Assembly: GCF_017745675.1 (NCBI RefSeq)
Contig: NZ_JAFLJM010000021.1
Coordinates: 1-64,000 of the forward strand
Origin: Alkalihalobacillus sp. BA299
Lineage (GTDB): Bacteria; Bacillota; Bacilli; Bacillales; Bacillaceae_F
DNA length: 64,000 bases
Reading direction: 5' to 3'
Positions 1 through 8,500 of this stretch are shown piece after piece. The translations under genes were made by a program, and so were the position numbers. The notes under the pieces are model-generated. The model saw only the letters and a program-made list of their open reading frames with translations, was not told the origin of the DNA and did no database searches. How positions within the stretch are numbered: position 1 is the stretch's first letter; each line of letters opens with the position of its first letter.

Positions 1-110
1 CGTCCGCCGCTAACCAATTAAGAGCAAGCTCTTAATTGGTCCGCTCGACTTGCATGTATTAGGCACGCCGCCAGCGTTCGTCCTGAGCCAGGATCAAACT
101 CTCCATAAAA
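1..110 (-). rRNA. rrs: 16S rRNA, 5' end only (partial)
   Basis: Read on the minus strand this is the start of a bacterial 16S rRNA: GAGTTTGATCCTGGCTCAG is followed by the conserved GAACGCTGGCGGCGTGCCTA block and the variable V1 stem. The gene runs off the left edge. The mature 5' end is placed near 108-110 from the position of the GAGTTTGATC motif; the exact end cannot be read. The tRNA cluster lies directly upstream of it. Confidence 0.98.
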
Positions 111-243
111 GTGTTTGATTAAGCTCACTGTCACAAACGTGACGTTTTAAAACATTGACGAGATATCATGTATCTCTTTATTTCGCTTGGCTTTTTGTTC
201 AGTTTTCAAAGAACTTTTTAGTGTGTCAAAAGCGACTTCTCTA

Positions 244-272
244 TGTTATCACATTCATCAAATCACTGTCAA
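244..272 (-). promoter_or_regulatory. Promoter and leader of the rRNA operon
   Basis: On the minus strand a perfect -35 box TTGACA (272-267) is followed after 16 bases by GATAAC, an acceptable -10 box. It lies between tRNA-Ile and the 16S start, so the rRNA genes may be transcribed from here as well as by read-through from the tRNAs. The stretch 113-240 is the rRNA leader and contains TTCTTTGAAAACTGAAC, a leader motif typical of Bacillus rrn operons. Confidence 0.75.
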
Positions 273-283
273 CACTTTTTTTC

Positions 284-360
<77 letters not shown>

Positions 361-372
361 CCAATAAATAAT

Positions 373-446
373 TGGAGCGGGTGATGGGAATCGAACCCAC
401 GACATTAGCTTGGAAGGCTAGAGTTTTACCATTAAACTACACCCGC
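373..446 (-). tRNA. tRNA-Gly (anticodon TCC)
   Basis: A 74-base cloverleaf with acceptor GCGGGTG, anticodon TCC, GGTTCGATTCC T arm and encoded CCA. Confidence 0.97.
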
Positions 447-452
447 ATATGA

Positions 453-529
453 TGGTCGGGAAGACAGGATTTGAACCTGCGACCCCCTGGTCCCAAACCA
501 GGTGCTCTACCAAGCTGAGCCACTTCCCG
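453..529 (-). tRNA. tRNA-Pro (anticodon TGG)
   Basis: A 77-base cloverleaf with acceptor CGGGAAG, anticodon TGG, GGTTCAAATCC T arm and encoded CCA. Confidence 0.97.
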
Positions 530-632
530 TAAACTATAGAGGCTAGATGTAGGACAATAGAAATTAGAGCACTGCAATTACATCTATAAACGACTTCTAA
601 CTTCTTATTTCCAACTTCTCGCTTCTAAATAA

Positions 633-709
633 TGGTGCGCCCTGAGAGATTCGAACTCCCGACCTTTTGATTCGTAGTCAAACACTCTATCCAGCTGAGC
701 TAAGGGCGC
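633..709 (-). tRNA. tRNA-Arg (anticodon ACG)
   Basis: A 77-base cloverleaf with acceptor GCGCCCT pairing with AGGGCGC, anticodon ACG (A34 is normally edited to inosine by TadA) and encoded CCA. A spacer of about 100 bases separates it from tRNA-Pro, the longest gap in the cluster. Confidence 0.97.
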
Positions 710-730
710 CCCTATTTTCATTAAACTTCT

Positions 731-816
<86 letters not shown>

Positions 817-833
817 TCTATAAATTCCACTAC

Positions 834-917
834 TGGTGCGGGTGAAGGGACTCGAACCCCCACGTCAAAGACACTAGATCCTAAGTCTAGCGCGTCTGCC
901 AATTCCGCCACACCCGC
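834..917 (-). tRNA. tRNA-Leu (anticodon TAG)
   Basis: An 84-base class II tRNA with a long variable arm, acceptor GCGGGTG, anticodon TAG for CTA/CTG codons and encoded CCA. It is the second of two adjacent Leu genes, an arrangement also seen in the B. subtilis trnS cluster. Confidence 0.96.
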
Positions 918-946
918 ATAATATAAATTTAATTTAAAATAAAAAA

Positions 947-1022
947 TGGCGGTCCCGACGGGAATCGAACCCGCGATCTCCTGCGTGACAGGCAGGCATG
1001 TTAACCGCTACACCACGGGACC
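947..1022 (-). tRNA. tRNA-Asp (anticodon GTC)
   Basis: A 76-base cloverleaf with acceptor GGTCCCG, anticodon GTC and encoded CCA. Confidence 0.97.
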
Positions 1023-1083
1023 ACAAAACCGCTACAGAATAATAGATGCACACTATCTATAAAATGTTACAATTGAATAATAA

Positions 1084-1159
1084 TGGTGGAGGATGACGGG
1101 CTCGAACCGCCGACCCCCTGCTTGTAAGGCAGGTGCTCTCCCAGCTGAGCTAATCCTCC
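1084..1159 (-). tRNA. tRNA-Val (anticodon TAC)
   Basis: A 76-base cloverleaf with acceptor GGAGGAT, anticodon TAC and encoded CCA. Confidence 0.97.
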
Positions 1160-1262
1160 AGTCTGGATTTTAAATGTAAAAAATCTAATAGTGAAGCGTA
1201 AGTTAACCTTACGGATGCAACCTATGCTCTAACTTCGGATTTCCATCCTTTAACTTCTAGTA

Positions 1263-1337
1263 TGGTGACCCGTACGGGATTCGAACCCGTGTTACCGCCG
1301 TGAAAGGGCGGTGTCTTAACCGCTTGACCAACGGGCC
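1263..1337 (-). tRNA. tRNA-Glu (anticodon TTC)
   Basis: A 75-base cloverleaf with acceptor GGCCCGT (one G-T pair in the stem), anticodon TTC and encoded CCA. Confidence 0.97.
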
Positions 1338-1346
1338 ATAAAATAA

Positions 1347-1437
1347 TGGCGGAGAAGGAGGGATTTGAACCCTCGCGCCGGTTACCCGACCTATACCCTT
1401 AGCAGGGGCACCTCTTCAGCCACTTGAGTACTTCTCC
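1347..1437 (-). tRNA. tRNA-Ser (anticodon GCT)
   Basis: A 91-base class II tRNA with a long variable arm, acceptor GGAGAAG, anticodon GCT and encoded CCA. Confidence 0.97.
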
Positions 1438-1439
1438 AC

Positions 1440-1515
1440 TGGCTCCACAGGCAGGACTCGAACCTGCGACCGATCGGTTAACAGCCGATTGCTCTACCAA
1501 CTGAGCTACTGTGGA
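1440..1515 (-). tRNA. tRNA-Asn (anticodon GTT)
   Basis: A 76-base cloverleaf with acceptor TCCACAG, anticodon GTT and encoded CCA. It is the first gene of the cluster; the order Asn-Ser-Glu at the front matches the B. subtilis trnS cluster, which also lies next to ydcK. Confidence 0.97.
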
Positions 1516-1534
1516 ATAATATCAGACTTAAAAT

Positions 1535-1563
1535 ATAATACAAGAAAAAATTCGCTGCGTCAA
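1535..1563 (-). promoter_or_regulatory. Sigma-A promoter of the tRNA cluster
   Basis: On the minus strand TTGACG (1563-1558) and TATTAT (1540-1535) are separated by exactly 17 bases, about 20 bases upstream of tRNA-Asn. This is the only good promoter in front of the cluster, so the 11 tRNAs are probably one transcript. Confidence 0.85.
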
Positions 1564-1635
1564 CACTTTTCTAAAAATAATTAGTAGAAAAGCAAGCTGT
1601 CTCTCAGCGACTTCTATAATATAGCACAGACGAAA

Positions 1636-2103
1636 CTAGTGGTCAATATCCATTTTTATCATCCTTAATTTTCCTCCACACCTTCCACAAGCGTATCGCG
1701 AAAGGTTCAACTTTCTCTTCCTTATATACTTTATTGAACAACTTGTACATTCGATAGTATATCGTCTCTTTGAGGATATTCTTTCATTAGACAGCGATTT
1801 ACAATACCTTGCTCCTCCAACTTGACTTAATAAATCTTTGAAATCTTTATCTCTATGTTTATATCCCCTTTTTTGAATGTGCAAATGATAATGGCATAAT
1901 TCGTGTTTAATAATTGAAATTAATTCTTCTTTCCCAAATGCTTCATATTGTTTCGGATTAATTTCAATATCATGTGTGTGCAATAAATATCGACCACCTG
2001 TTGTTCGAAGACGAGGGTTAAACCTAGCTTCATGCAGAAAAGGCCGCTTAAAATAAGATAATGAAACTTCTTCAACAATGAATTGCAGCTCTTCTTGCGT
2101 CAC
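1636..2103 (-). CDS. ydcK: SprT-like zinc metallopeptidase-family protein
   Basis: A 155-residue protein of the SprT-like family, related to SPRTN, the protease of DNA-protein crosslink repair; the bacterial members are poorly characterised. The zinc-peptidase motif HELCHYH (HExxH) is near residue 66, and the C-terminal third holds a zinc ribbon built from CTSC and CGRC pairs. The start is a GTG at 2103, with AAGGAGC spaced 8 bases upstream. It sits between the tRNA cluster and tex as B. subtilis ydcK does. The family assignment is firm; activity and substrate are not known. Confidence 0.93.
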   Translation of the reverse strand: MTQEELQFIVEEVSLSYFKRPFLHEARFNPRLRTTGGRYLLHTHDIEINPKQYEAFGKEELISIIKHELCHYHLHIQKRGYKHRDKDFKDLLSQVGGARYCKSLSNERISSKRRYTIECTSCSIKYIRKRKLNLSRYACGRCGGKLRMIKMDIDH

Positions 2104-2209
2104 GATCTTTAGCTCCTTAAATAATTACTTTAAGATTTCAATCAACTTTGACAAACTGTAATACATATATTAATCATAGTAACATAAATGAATAAGGAGC
2201 TGCTAGCCT

Positions 2210-2350
2210 ATGCCCTACTGGCTAAGAAAGCAACTAAAAACTGCTTTCTTTCAAAAAAACCGTTACCAAATCAAGCTTCTCAACCAATGTTGGTTCTATT
2301 ATCAAAAAACACAATTCAAAAAAAATACAGCAATTGAGAAAAGAGGCTAA
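2210..2350 (+). CDS. cmpA: Cortex morphogenetic protein CmpA
   Basis: A 46-codon gene reading MPYWLRKQLKTAFF... with core YQIKLLNQCWFYY. From memory the B. subtilis CmpA begins MPNWLKKQMQKAF and contains YQIKLLNQCWYFY, so the match is strong over the first 33 residues. CmpA is a forespore-side regulator that times spore cortex assembly and, with ClpXP, removes defective SpoIVA. AATAAGGAGC provides the ribosome binding site 9 bases before ATG. The gene lies between ydcK and tex on the opposite strand, as in B. subtilis. It is about nine residues longer at the C-terminus than the 37-residue B. subtilis protein, and its stop codon lies inside the terminator stem. Confidence 0.93.
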   Translation: MPYWLRKQLKTAFFQKNRYQIKLLNQCWFYYQKTQFKKNTAIEKRG

Positions 2351-2378
2351 CCGCGATTTGCAGTTAGCCTCTTTTTTT
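2342..2378 (+). terminator. Terminator of cmpA, probably bidirectional with tex
   Basis: Ten-base-pair stem AGAGGCTAAC / GTTAGCCTCT with an 11-base loop, followed by T7. The left arm contains the last codons and stop of cmpA. The A-rich left flank gives a T run on the minus strand, so it could also end tex. Confidence 0.9.
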
Positions 2379-4566
2379 AATTCAATTGTTTTTCTGGTTT
2401 TACCATCGTTAAAGCGACTCTCTGCTTTTTCATATCTACGTCGTCAACCCATACAGTAACAACTTCACCCACTGCTACAACTTCAAGCGGGTGCTTCACA
2501 AACCGGTTGCTTAATTTAGAAATATGAACAAGGCCATCTTGCTTAACACCAATATCTATAAATGCTCCAAAATCAACGACATTTCGAACCGTCCCTTGTA
2601 ATTCCATTCCCTTCTGTAAATCTTCGAGAGCTAACACCCCTTTTTTCAATAAAGGTTTTGCTAAATCATCACGAGGGTCTCGTCCAGGTCTAATAAGGGC
2701 ATCAATAATATCCTTTAATGTCGGTTCTCCAATTTCAAGCTCTTGAGCTGTTTCTGACAATGAAATCTGCTGGAGTTTTTCTTTTAACGACTCCGTTCCC
2801 AGGTCCTCCATACTGGCACCAACTGCCTCAAGCAATCGTTTCGTTTCAGGGTATGACTCTGGATGGATCGCTGTATTATCTAAAGGGTTGTCTCCTTCAG
2901 AAATTCTTAAAAAGCCTATACACTGTTCGTATGTCTTCTCACCAAGGCGAGGCACCTTTTTCAATTGTTGACGAGAGGTAAACTTTCCTTCTTCATTACG
3001 TTTTTTAACAACATTATTTGCAACTACCTTTGATAGCCCTGCAACATATTGAAGCAGTGATGGCGATGCTGTATTCACATTTACTCCTACGCGGTTTACA
3101 GCGGTTTCTACAACAAAGCCTAAAGACTCAGCTAATCTTTTTTGTGAAACGTCGTGCTGATATTGACCGACCCCAACAGATTTAGGGTCAATTTTTACTA
3201 GCTCAGCTAGTGGATCTTGTAAGCGACGAGCGATGGAGACCGCACTTCGTTCCTCAACTTGCAAATCCGGAAACTCTTCTCGTCCAAGTTCAGAAGCAGA
3301 ATACACACTCGCACCTGCTTCGTTTACGATTAAATAAGATACTGATAAGTTATTTTCCTGTATTAAATCAGCAATAAACTGTTCCGTTTCTCTTGAAGCT
3401 GTCCCGTTACCAATCGCAATCACATCTATCTTATGCTGCTCAATCAATCGGTTAACTACTTTCTTCGCTTCTTCCACTTTATTATGTGGCGGGGTTGGGT
3501 AAATCACCGTTATATCTAAAACCTTACCTGTATCATCTACGACTCCCAATTTACAACCGGTTCGATACGCTGGGTCAACACCGAGCACCGTATGATCTTT
3601 TATCGGTGGCTGAAGCAAGAGGTTTCGTAAGTTTTCTGAAAAAATATGTATCGCTTGCTCCTCTGCTTTAGTCGTAAGTTCATTGCGAATTTCACGCTCT
3701 ATTGAAGGCTCTATTAAACGTTTATAACCGTCTTCAATTGCCTCAGTTACAAACGGTACTGCACTCGAACTTTTATTTCCTATGTAGTTTCTTTGCATAT
3801 AGGCTTCAATTTTTTGAATAGGGAACTTAATTCCCACACGTAAGACATCCTCTTTTTCACCCCGGTTCATCGCAAGTATACGATGGGGAACGACTCGTTT
3901 GACCGGTTCCTCATACTCATAATACATTTCATAAATACCTTTTTCGTCCTTATCCGTATCCTTTCCTTTAGTTACGATGATCCCATCTTTAAACGTTAAC
4001 TCTCTTATATGCTTTCGTACCTCTGCATCATCTGAAACCCACTCTGCAATAATATCTTTTGCACCTTGGAGTGCCTCCTCCAATGTATTAACCTCATGCT
4101 CTTCTGAAATATATTTACTTGCCTCTTCTTCTACATTTACTGACTTTGGTAAAGAGAACAACCAAGCAGCCAAAGGCTCGAGCCCTTTTTCTTTTGCAAT
4201 CGTCGCTTTTGTCCTGCGCTTTTGTTTATATGGACGATACAAGTCTTCTACCTCTTGGAGCTTTTCTGCTTTCTCAATCGCCGTTTTTAATTCACTTGTA
4301 AGTTTTCCTTGCTCCTCAATTAGCCGAATGACTTCGCCTTTTCTTTCACTTAAGTTTACAGCATATTGCCATGTTTCCGTTATTGAGCGGATTTGCACCT
4401 CATCTATTCCGCCTGTTAATTCCTTTCGATAACGTGCAATAAATGGGACGGTATTCCCTTCTTCAATCAGTTCGATGACTTGTTTAATCGTTTTCGTTGG
4501 TAAGTTTAATTCTTTACTAATTTTCATCATCATTTGTTGACGGACTTCATTACTACTCAAATTCAT
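2377..4566 (-). CDS. tex: Tex family RNA-binding transcription accessory protein
   Basis: A protein of about 729 residues, the usual length for Tex (YdcI in B. subtilis), related to eukaryotic Spt6. Order: N-terminal helical Tex domain with GNTVPFIARYRKELTGG, a YqgF/RNase H-like fold (VDPAYRTGCKLGVVD), helix-hairpin-helix elements (NTASPSLLQYVAGLS; RLGEKTYEQCIGFLRI) and a C-terminal S1 RNA-binding domain (LQGTVRNVVDFGAFIDIGVKQDGLVH). The open frame continues to an ATG at 4581, but MNLSSNEV at 4566 is the more likely start, since the purine-rich AGAGGAGAG precedes it. Tex binds nucleic acid and affects transcription; the exact role in Bacillus is unclear. It is monocistronic between cmpA and rsbX. 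Confidence 0.95.
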   Translation of the reverse strand: MNLSSNEVRQQMMMKISKELNLPTKTIKQVIELIEEGNTVPFIARYRKELTGGIDEVQIRSITETWQYAVNLSERKGEVIRLIEEQGKLTSELKTAIEKAEKLQEVEDLYRPYKQKRRTKATIAKEKGLEPLAAWLFSLPKSVNVEEEASKYISEEHEVNTLEEALQGAKDIIAEWVSDDAEVRKHIRELTFKDGIIVTKGKDTDKDEKGIYEMYYEYEEPVKRVVPHRILAMNRGEKEDVLRVGIKFPIQKIEAYMQRNYIGNKSSSAVPFVTEAIEDGYKRLIEPSIEREIRNELTTKAEEQAIHIFSENLRNLLLQPPIKDHTVLGVDPAYRTGCKLGVVDDTGKVLDITVIYPTPPHNKVEEAKKVVNRLIEQHKIDVIAIGNGTASRETEQFIADLIQENNLSVSYLIVNEAGASVYSASELGREEFPDLQVEERSAVSIARRLQDPLAELVKIDPKSVGVGQYQHDVSQKRLAESLGFVVETAVNRVGVNVNTASPSLLQYVAGLSKVVANNVVKKRNEEGKFTSRQQLKKVPRLGEKTYEQCIGFLRISEGDNPLDNTAIHPESYPETKRLLEAVGASMEDLGTESLKEKLQQISLSETAQELEIGEPTLKDIIDALIRPGRDPRDDLAKPLLKKGVLALEDLQKGMELQGTVRNVVDFGAFIDIGVKQDGLVHISKLSNRFVKHPLEVVAVGEVVTVWVDDVDMKKQRVALTMVKPEKQLN

Positions 4567-4785
4567 CTCTCCTCTATACATCTTGCCACAGTTAGCATTT
4601 CTTCTATTATAGTGAATTATGCCAAAAAGTGAACTAGCCTTACTAATCCTTCGACACCTTCCCCTTCAATCCTTTGACCAAAAAAAGAAAAGAGACTGGC
4701 TTTAAATTAACGGGTTCCGTATTTGCAACAAATCAAATTTCATATTTGCTATCATGTGCTTGAATGAAATAAGCCACAATCATTA

Positions 4786-4822
4786 AAAATCACATTGGGA
4801 ATAGTAACCCAATGCGATTTAT
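4786..4822 (-). terminator. Terminator of the sigB operon
   Basis: On the minus strand an inverted repeat ATCGCATTGGG / CCCAATGTGAT with a short loop is followed by TTTTTAATG, 13 bases after the rsbX stop codon. Confidence 0.85.
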
Positions 4823-4832
4823 GATATGGGTG

Positions 4833-5435
4833 TTAAAGTAGTTGTCCAATAAGTATCGCTAGATCATCATCAGTAGTGTTTACATGTTTTTCAATAAAAT
4901 GACTCGCTTTTTCTCTAGAGTTCAAATCAATTAAGTTTTCTCGTTTTAAACCACTAAGCTTGACTCCATCCGAATACATGACAAAAACACTGCCTGGTTC
5001 ATACGGGAAACACTCCGTTTTCACACCAACTTTTCGCCCACATAAAAACCCTCGATTCGGAATAGGGCGTAACATTTGTCCTTTGGGTGAATAAAACAAA
5101 AATCCGACATTTCCAATACTGCTATAGTAGGCGGTTCTTTCTCGACAATCAAACTTGACGATCGTTAAAACGACACCTCGTTTTGCTACCAGCTTTTCAT
5201 TACATAACTCAACCATCATTTGCACACTTTTACGATGATTTTCTTTAATAACGTTCATTACAGTAACTGAAGCAGCGTGCGCAGGTTCACCACTACCTAA
5301 TCCATCAGAAACAGCACATATGACATAATCGTCCGATTCAACAACAAGATAAGAGTCCCCACATAATGTATTTCCTTTTTTCGGTTGTTGATAGGTCGAT
5401 ACATAAACGTGTTGTTTTTGGTGAAAATCAATCAT
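4833..5435 (-). CDS. rsbX: Phosphoserine phosphatase RsbX
   Basis: A 200-residue PP2C-type phosphatase. The metal-binding pattern is visible as AVSDGLGSGEPAH near residue 40 and VMYSDGVKL near 152. RsbX dephosphorylates RsbS and RsbR and so resets the stressosome after a sigma-B stress response. It is the last gene of the rsbR-S-T-U-V-W-sigB-rsbX operon; its ATG overlaps the sigB stop by four bases, indicating translational coupling, and a terminator follows. Length and position match B. subtilis RsbX (199 residues). Confidence 0.95.
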   Translation of the reverse strand: MIDFHQKQHVYVSTYQQPKKGNTLCGDSYLVVESDDYVICAVSDGLGSGEPAHAASVTVMNVIKENHRKSVQMMVELCNEKLVAKRGVVLTIVKFDCRERTAYYSSIGNVGFLFYSPKGQMLRPIPNRGFLCGRKVGVKTECFPYEPGSVFVMYSDGVKLSGLKRENLIDLNSREKASHFIEKHVNTTDDDLAILIGQLL

Positions 5436-6220
5436 TTAAGACACTCCGTAGATTTCACATGAATGGCCTCACGTAATTTTTGTAACGCCCTTCGTAGTAG
5501 CCTCGATACATGCATTTGTGAAATACCTAACCGCTCCCCCGTCTCTTTCTGACTTAAATTTTCATAATAAGTCAACTGCAAAATGTTCCTTTCCCGTTCA
5601 CTCAATACACTAAAGACTTTTTCTAGAAGCATTCGCTGGTCCGTCTGTTCATATCCCTTTTCTTTTCGACCAACAAGATCTAATAAGGTTGATTCTCCAC
5701 CTTCTTGATCGGCTTCTAGTGGTCGATCAACAGATAAAGCTTGATAACTTCTCCCCATTTCCATTGCTTCTAACACTTCTTCAACAGAAACATTAAGGAG
5801 TTCTGCTATCTCCTCGACCTTTGGCGAGCGCTGCAGTTCGTTTGTTAATTGATCCACTGCTTTTTTTATTTTCGGTCCTAGCTCTTTAATTCTTCTTGGA
5901 ACATGGACACTCCACGTCTTATCTCGAATATACCGCTTAATTTCACCAATGACTGTCGGAATAGCAAATGATTCGAAGCTTTTTCCAACCGATACATCAA
6001 AACGCCGAATGGCACCTAGTAAACCTAGCATCCCTACTTGAAAAAGATCCTCAGCATGCTCTGGCCCTCTCGAAAACTTACGAGATAGCGTTTGCACAAG
6101 CGGCTTATAATGTTCAACTAACTTGATTTGAGCTTCTTCTAATTCATTTTCTTGATATTGCTTAATCCAAAGAATTACGTCATCTTTACTGTTGGGTAGT
6201 TGCTGAGGTTTCGTCGACAT
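5432..6220 (-). CDS. sigB: RNA polymerase sigma factor SigB
   Basis: A 262-residue general-stress sigma factor. Region 2 contains EDLFQVGMLGLLGAIRRFD and FAIPTVIGEIKRYIRDKTWS; region 3 contains VPRRIKELGPKIK; the region 4 helix-turn-helix contains SQKETGERLGISQMHVSRLLRRAL. These are close to B. subtilis SigB. The start is the ATG at 6220 behind GATGGGGTGG; an in-frame start 15 bases further upstream lacks such a site. The gene overlaps rsbW by 35 bases, so sigma factor and anti-sigma factor are coupled. SigB is held by RsbW in unstressed cells. Confidence 0.97.
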   Translation of the reverse strand: MSTKPQQLPNSKDDVILWIKQYQENELEEAQIKLVEHYKPLVQTLSRKFSRGPEHAEDLFQVGMLGLLGAIRRFDVSVGKSFESFAIPTVIGEIKRYIRDKTWSVHVPRRIKELGPKIKKAVDQLTNELQRSPKVEEIAELLNVSVEEVLEAMEMGRSYQALSVDRPLEADQEGGESTLLDLVGRKEKGYEQTDQRMLLEKVFSVLSERERNILQLTYYENLSQKETGERLGISQMHVSRLLRRALQKLREAIHVKSTECLK

Positions 6221-6665
6221 AACGTTCCACCCCATCTCTTCCTAAGTACTTTGTCATCATTAGGATAACGCCATCCTCATCACAAATTTCTACCTTATCC
6301 ATTAACGTATTAATAAGAAAGAGCCCCAGCCCTCCTTCTTTTAATTCATTGACTGGTTGACTGCTATCAATCGGCCCTAACTTATTCCTAATTCCCTCTA
6401 TATCAAAGCTTTCACCATTATCTGCCACTAACACTTCTAATCGATCCGCAAATACGTGAAAGGTAACTGAAATGGTTCCCTCTCCCTCGTATGCGTGCTC
6501 TACTACGTTCGTACATGCTTCTGCAACAGCAATTTTTATATCTTCTATGTCATCGTACGTATACCCAATTCGATTTGCAATTCCAGAAACAGTCAAACGG
6601 ATGACCCCTACATACTCCGGTTTTGCAGGAACTTTCATCTCGATGCGATCACTATTGCGGGTCAT
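6186..6665 (-). CDS. rsbW: Anti-sigma-B factor, serine kinase RsbW
   Basis: A 159-residue GHKL-fold kinase. The N box is AVAEACTNVVEHAY (near residue 48), the G1 box VADNGESFD and the G2 box EGGLGLFLINTLMD. RsbW binds SigB and phosphorylates RsbV; dephosphorylated RsbV displaces SigB. The AAAGGAGG site precedes the ATG, and the start overlaps the rsbV stop (ATGA). The C-terminal tail extends into the sigB frame. Confidence 0.97.
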   Translation of the reverse strand: MTRNSDRIEMKVPAKPEYVGVIRLTVSGIANRIGYTYDDIEDIKIAVAEACTNVVEHAYEGEGTISVTFHVFADRLEVLVADNGESFDIEGIRNKLGPIDSSQPVNELKEGGLGLFLINTLMDKVEICDEDGVILMMTKYLGRDGVERYVDETSATTQQ

Positions 6666-6994
6666 TGCATTTCCTCCTTTTCTTGGTCCTCTATATCAAT
6701 AACTTCATCTAATCCTGTTATTTTAAACAACCGTTGTAATCGATTAGACAACCCTTGAAGTTGGATGTGGCTATTATAATTATGGGTTGATTTTAAGGCT
6801 CCGATAAAAATACCCAAACCCGTACTATCAATGTAATCTACGTCCGTTAAGTCGACAATCACTTTCATACTACTTTCTTCTGTCAGAGGAATGAGTACTT
6901 CTCTTAATTTAGGTGCTGTAAACGCGTCTACTTCGCCTGATAAATATAATAAGTGGACATTCCCTTTTGTTTTCTGGCGTATTTCTAAATTCAT
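6662..6994 (-). CDS. rsbV: Anti-anti-sigma factor RsbV
   Basis: A 110-residue STAS-domain protein. The phosphorylatable serine is in VDYIDSTGLGIFIG near residue 56. Unphosphorylated RsbV binds RsbW and frees SigB. The start is the ATG at 6994 with a perfect AGGAGG six bases upstream; the open frame runs 42 bases further but only through promoter sequence. Ends overlapping rsbW. A sigma-B-type promoter lies just upstream. Confidence 0.97.
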   Translation of the reverse strand: MNLEIRQKTKGNVHLLYLSGEVDAFTAPKLREVLIPLTEESSMKVIVDLTDVDYIDSTGLGIFIGALKSTHNYNSHIQLQGLSNRLQRLFKITGLDEVIDIEDQEKEEMQ

Positions 6995-7029
6995 AATAAA
7001 CCTCCTGAATATAGTAATTACCCATGTAT

Positions 7030-7055
7030 TTACCACATTATGAAATGACTTAAAC
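7030..7055 (-). promoter_or_regulatory. Sigma-B promoter in front of rsbV (autoregulation)
   Basis: On the minus strand GTTTAA (7055-7050) and TGGTAA (7035-7030) are separated by 14 bases, matching the sigma-B consensus GTTTAA-N13-15-GGGTAW with one deviation in the -10. It overlaps the end of rsbU and precedes rsbV, where B. subtilis has its sigma-B-dependent internal promoter. This would amplify rsbV-rsbW-sigB-rsbX under stress. Confidence 0.75.
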
Positions 7056-8072
7056 CTGTCTTCGTAAAAACATTAACGTAAAATCATCATTCAGTTCAAA
7101 ATCTTGCAACTGCACAAGTTCATCATACACTTTCTCAACAATATCTTGCGCAGGTAGACTCATATAACGCCTGAGAAGGTCTGTTATTTCCTGACGTTCA
7201 ATAAAGCGCTCTCCTACTCTGCATTCCGTTACACCATCTGATAATAAAACGATAACATCACCTACATGCACTTCTTGCTTGTATTCCCGATACTGCGTCT
7301 TATTAGACACTCCTAGTACAAGCCCTTTTGCGTATAAATCTGTAAATTTATTTTCGCTAACCTTGAAGTAAAAACCTGGCTCATGCCCTGCACCTGAGTA
7401 TACAAATATATGATCATTCGGGTCATATGCTCCATACATCATCGTAATAAACATACTTGAATCAACATTTTGTTCAACAACACGATTTAAATTTTCAAGT
7501 AATGCACTTGGTTGCATCGAATAAGCAAGCAAACTATCAATAGCATATTTAATCATCGACATACACATCGCTGCAGGGATACCTTTTCCAATTATATCTG
7601 CAATTGCGACTCCAAGCTGTCCACACTCACTTTTAACACCATAATAATAATCCCCACTCATTTTTCCTGCCGGTACACTTATCACTCCGATATCAAGTTC
7701 TTGCATTTGTGGCATTTTTTTAGGTAAAAGGGTTTGTTGCATATTTGCAGCTACATCGATTTGCATTTCTAATTCTATTTGTTTATCCCTTAAACTTTGG
7801 TGTTCTCGGTAAGCTAACCCATAACCGATCATTACTTCAAGTAAAAATGAAAACGAAGCTTTTATATCCACCGAAAGCTCCTCAAACACCTCTTCTAAAA
7901 CTGCACAGTGAAGGCTTACCATCTCTTCGGGAGAAATTTGATTTTCAAGCAATCGTTTACTATATTGCTGCGCGTCATATAAGCCCTGTTCACTTTTATT
8001 TTCCAAAAAAGCACGTAGTAAATCTTTATAATCGGATTGTAAAGATAAATCTCGATTCTCGGCTTCAATCAC
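7050..8072 (-). CDS. rsbU: Serine phosphatase RsbU
   Basis: A 340-residue protein: an N-terminal four-helix domain (about 1-115) that binds RsbT, and a C-terminal PP2C/SpoIIE phosphatase domain with MSGDYYY, VAIADIIGKGIPAAMCMS and LLSDGVTE metal-site motifs. Activated by RsbT, it dephosphorylates RsbV-P and starts the sigma-B response to environmental stress. The start is GTG at 8072 behind AAGGAGGAAAACCT. It is 12 bases downstream of rsbT. Confidence 0.96.
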   Translation of the reverse strand: MIEAENRDLSLQSDYKDLLRAFLENKSEQGLYDAQQYSKRLLENQISPEEMVSLHCAVLEEVFEELSVDIKASFSFLLEVMIGYGLAYREHQSLRDKQIELEMQIDVAANMQQTLLPKKMPQMQELDIGVISVPAGKMSGDYYYGVKSECGQLGVAIADIIGKGIPAAMCMSMIKYAIDSLLAYSMQPSALLENLNRVVEQNVDSSMFITMMYGAYDPNDHIFVYSGAGHEPGFYFKVSENKFTDLYAKGLVLGVSNKTQYREYKQEVHVGDVIVLLSDGVTECRVGERFIERQEITDLLRRYMSLPAQDIVEKVYDELVQLQDFELNDDFTLMFLRRQV

Positions 8073-8084
8073 AGGTTTTCCTCC

Positions 8085-8498
8085 TTATTTAAGCCATTTT
8101 GTTACCGATATTACTGTTCCTTCTCCTACGCTCGTTTCGATTTGAAAGTCATCCATTAACCGCTTAACACCAGGTAATCCAGCTCCTAGCCCTCCAGAAG
8201 TCGTATATCCATCTTCCATCACTTGTCGGATATCTTCTATTCCTGGCCCATGATCTGAAGCTGTAATTTTTATTCCCGGTTGAAATGCATTTGTTTCTGT
8301 ACCAACGACTCGTTCAATACAAATCGTTCCTTTTTTTGCATATAAATAAATGTTTCGTGCCAGTTCAGAAATAGCCGTTGCAATCCTTGCCTGGTCTACT
8401 GTTCCAAAGCCAATTTCTTTAGCTAAATTTCTACCAACTTGTCTAGCTCCGACAATTTCCCATTCACTCTTAACCTCTACACAGGATTGGACCGCCAT
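8085..8498 (-). CDS. rsbT: Switch kinase RsbT
   Basis: A 137-residue GHKL kinase. N box AISELARNIYLYAKKG near residue 43, ATP lid ASDHGPGIEDI and GGLGAGLPGVKRLMDDF. RsbT phosphorylates RsbS and RsbR in the stressosome and, when released, activates RsbU. It lies two bases downstream of rsbS. Confidence 0.96.
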   Translation of the reverse strand: MAVQSCVEVKSEWEIVGARQVGRNLAKEIGFGTVDQARIATAISELARNIYLYAKKGTICIERVVGTETNAFQPGIKITASDHGPGIEDIRQVMEDGYTTSGGLGAGLPGVKRLMDDFQIETSVGEGTVISVTKWLK

Positions 8499-8500
8499 CC

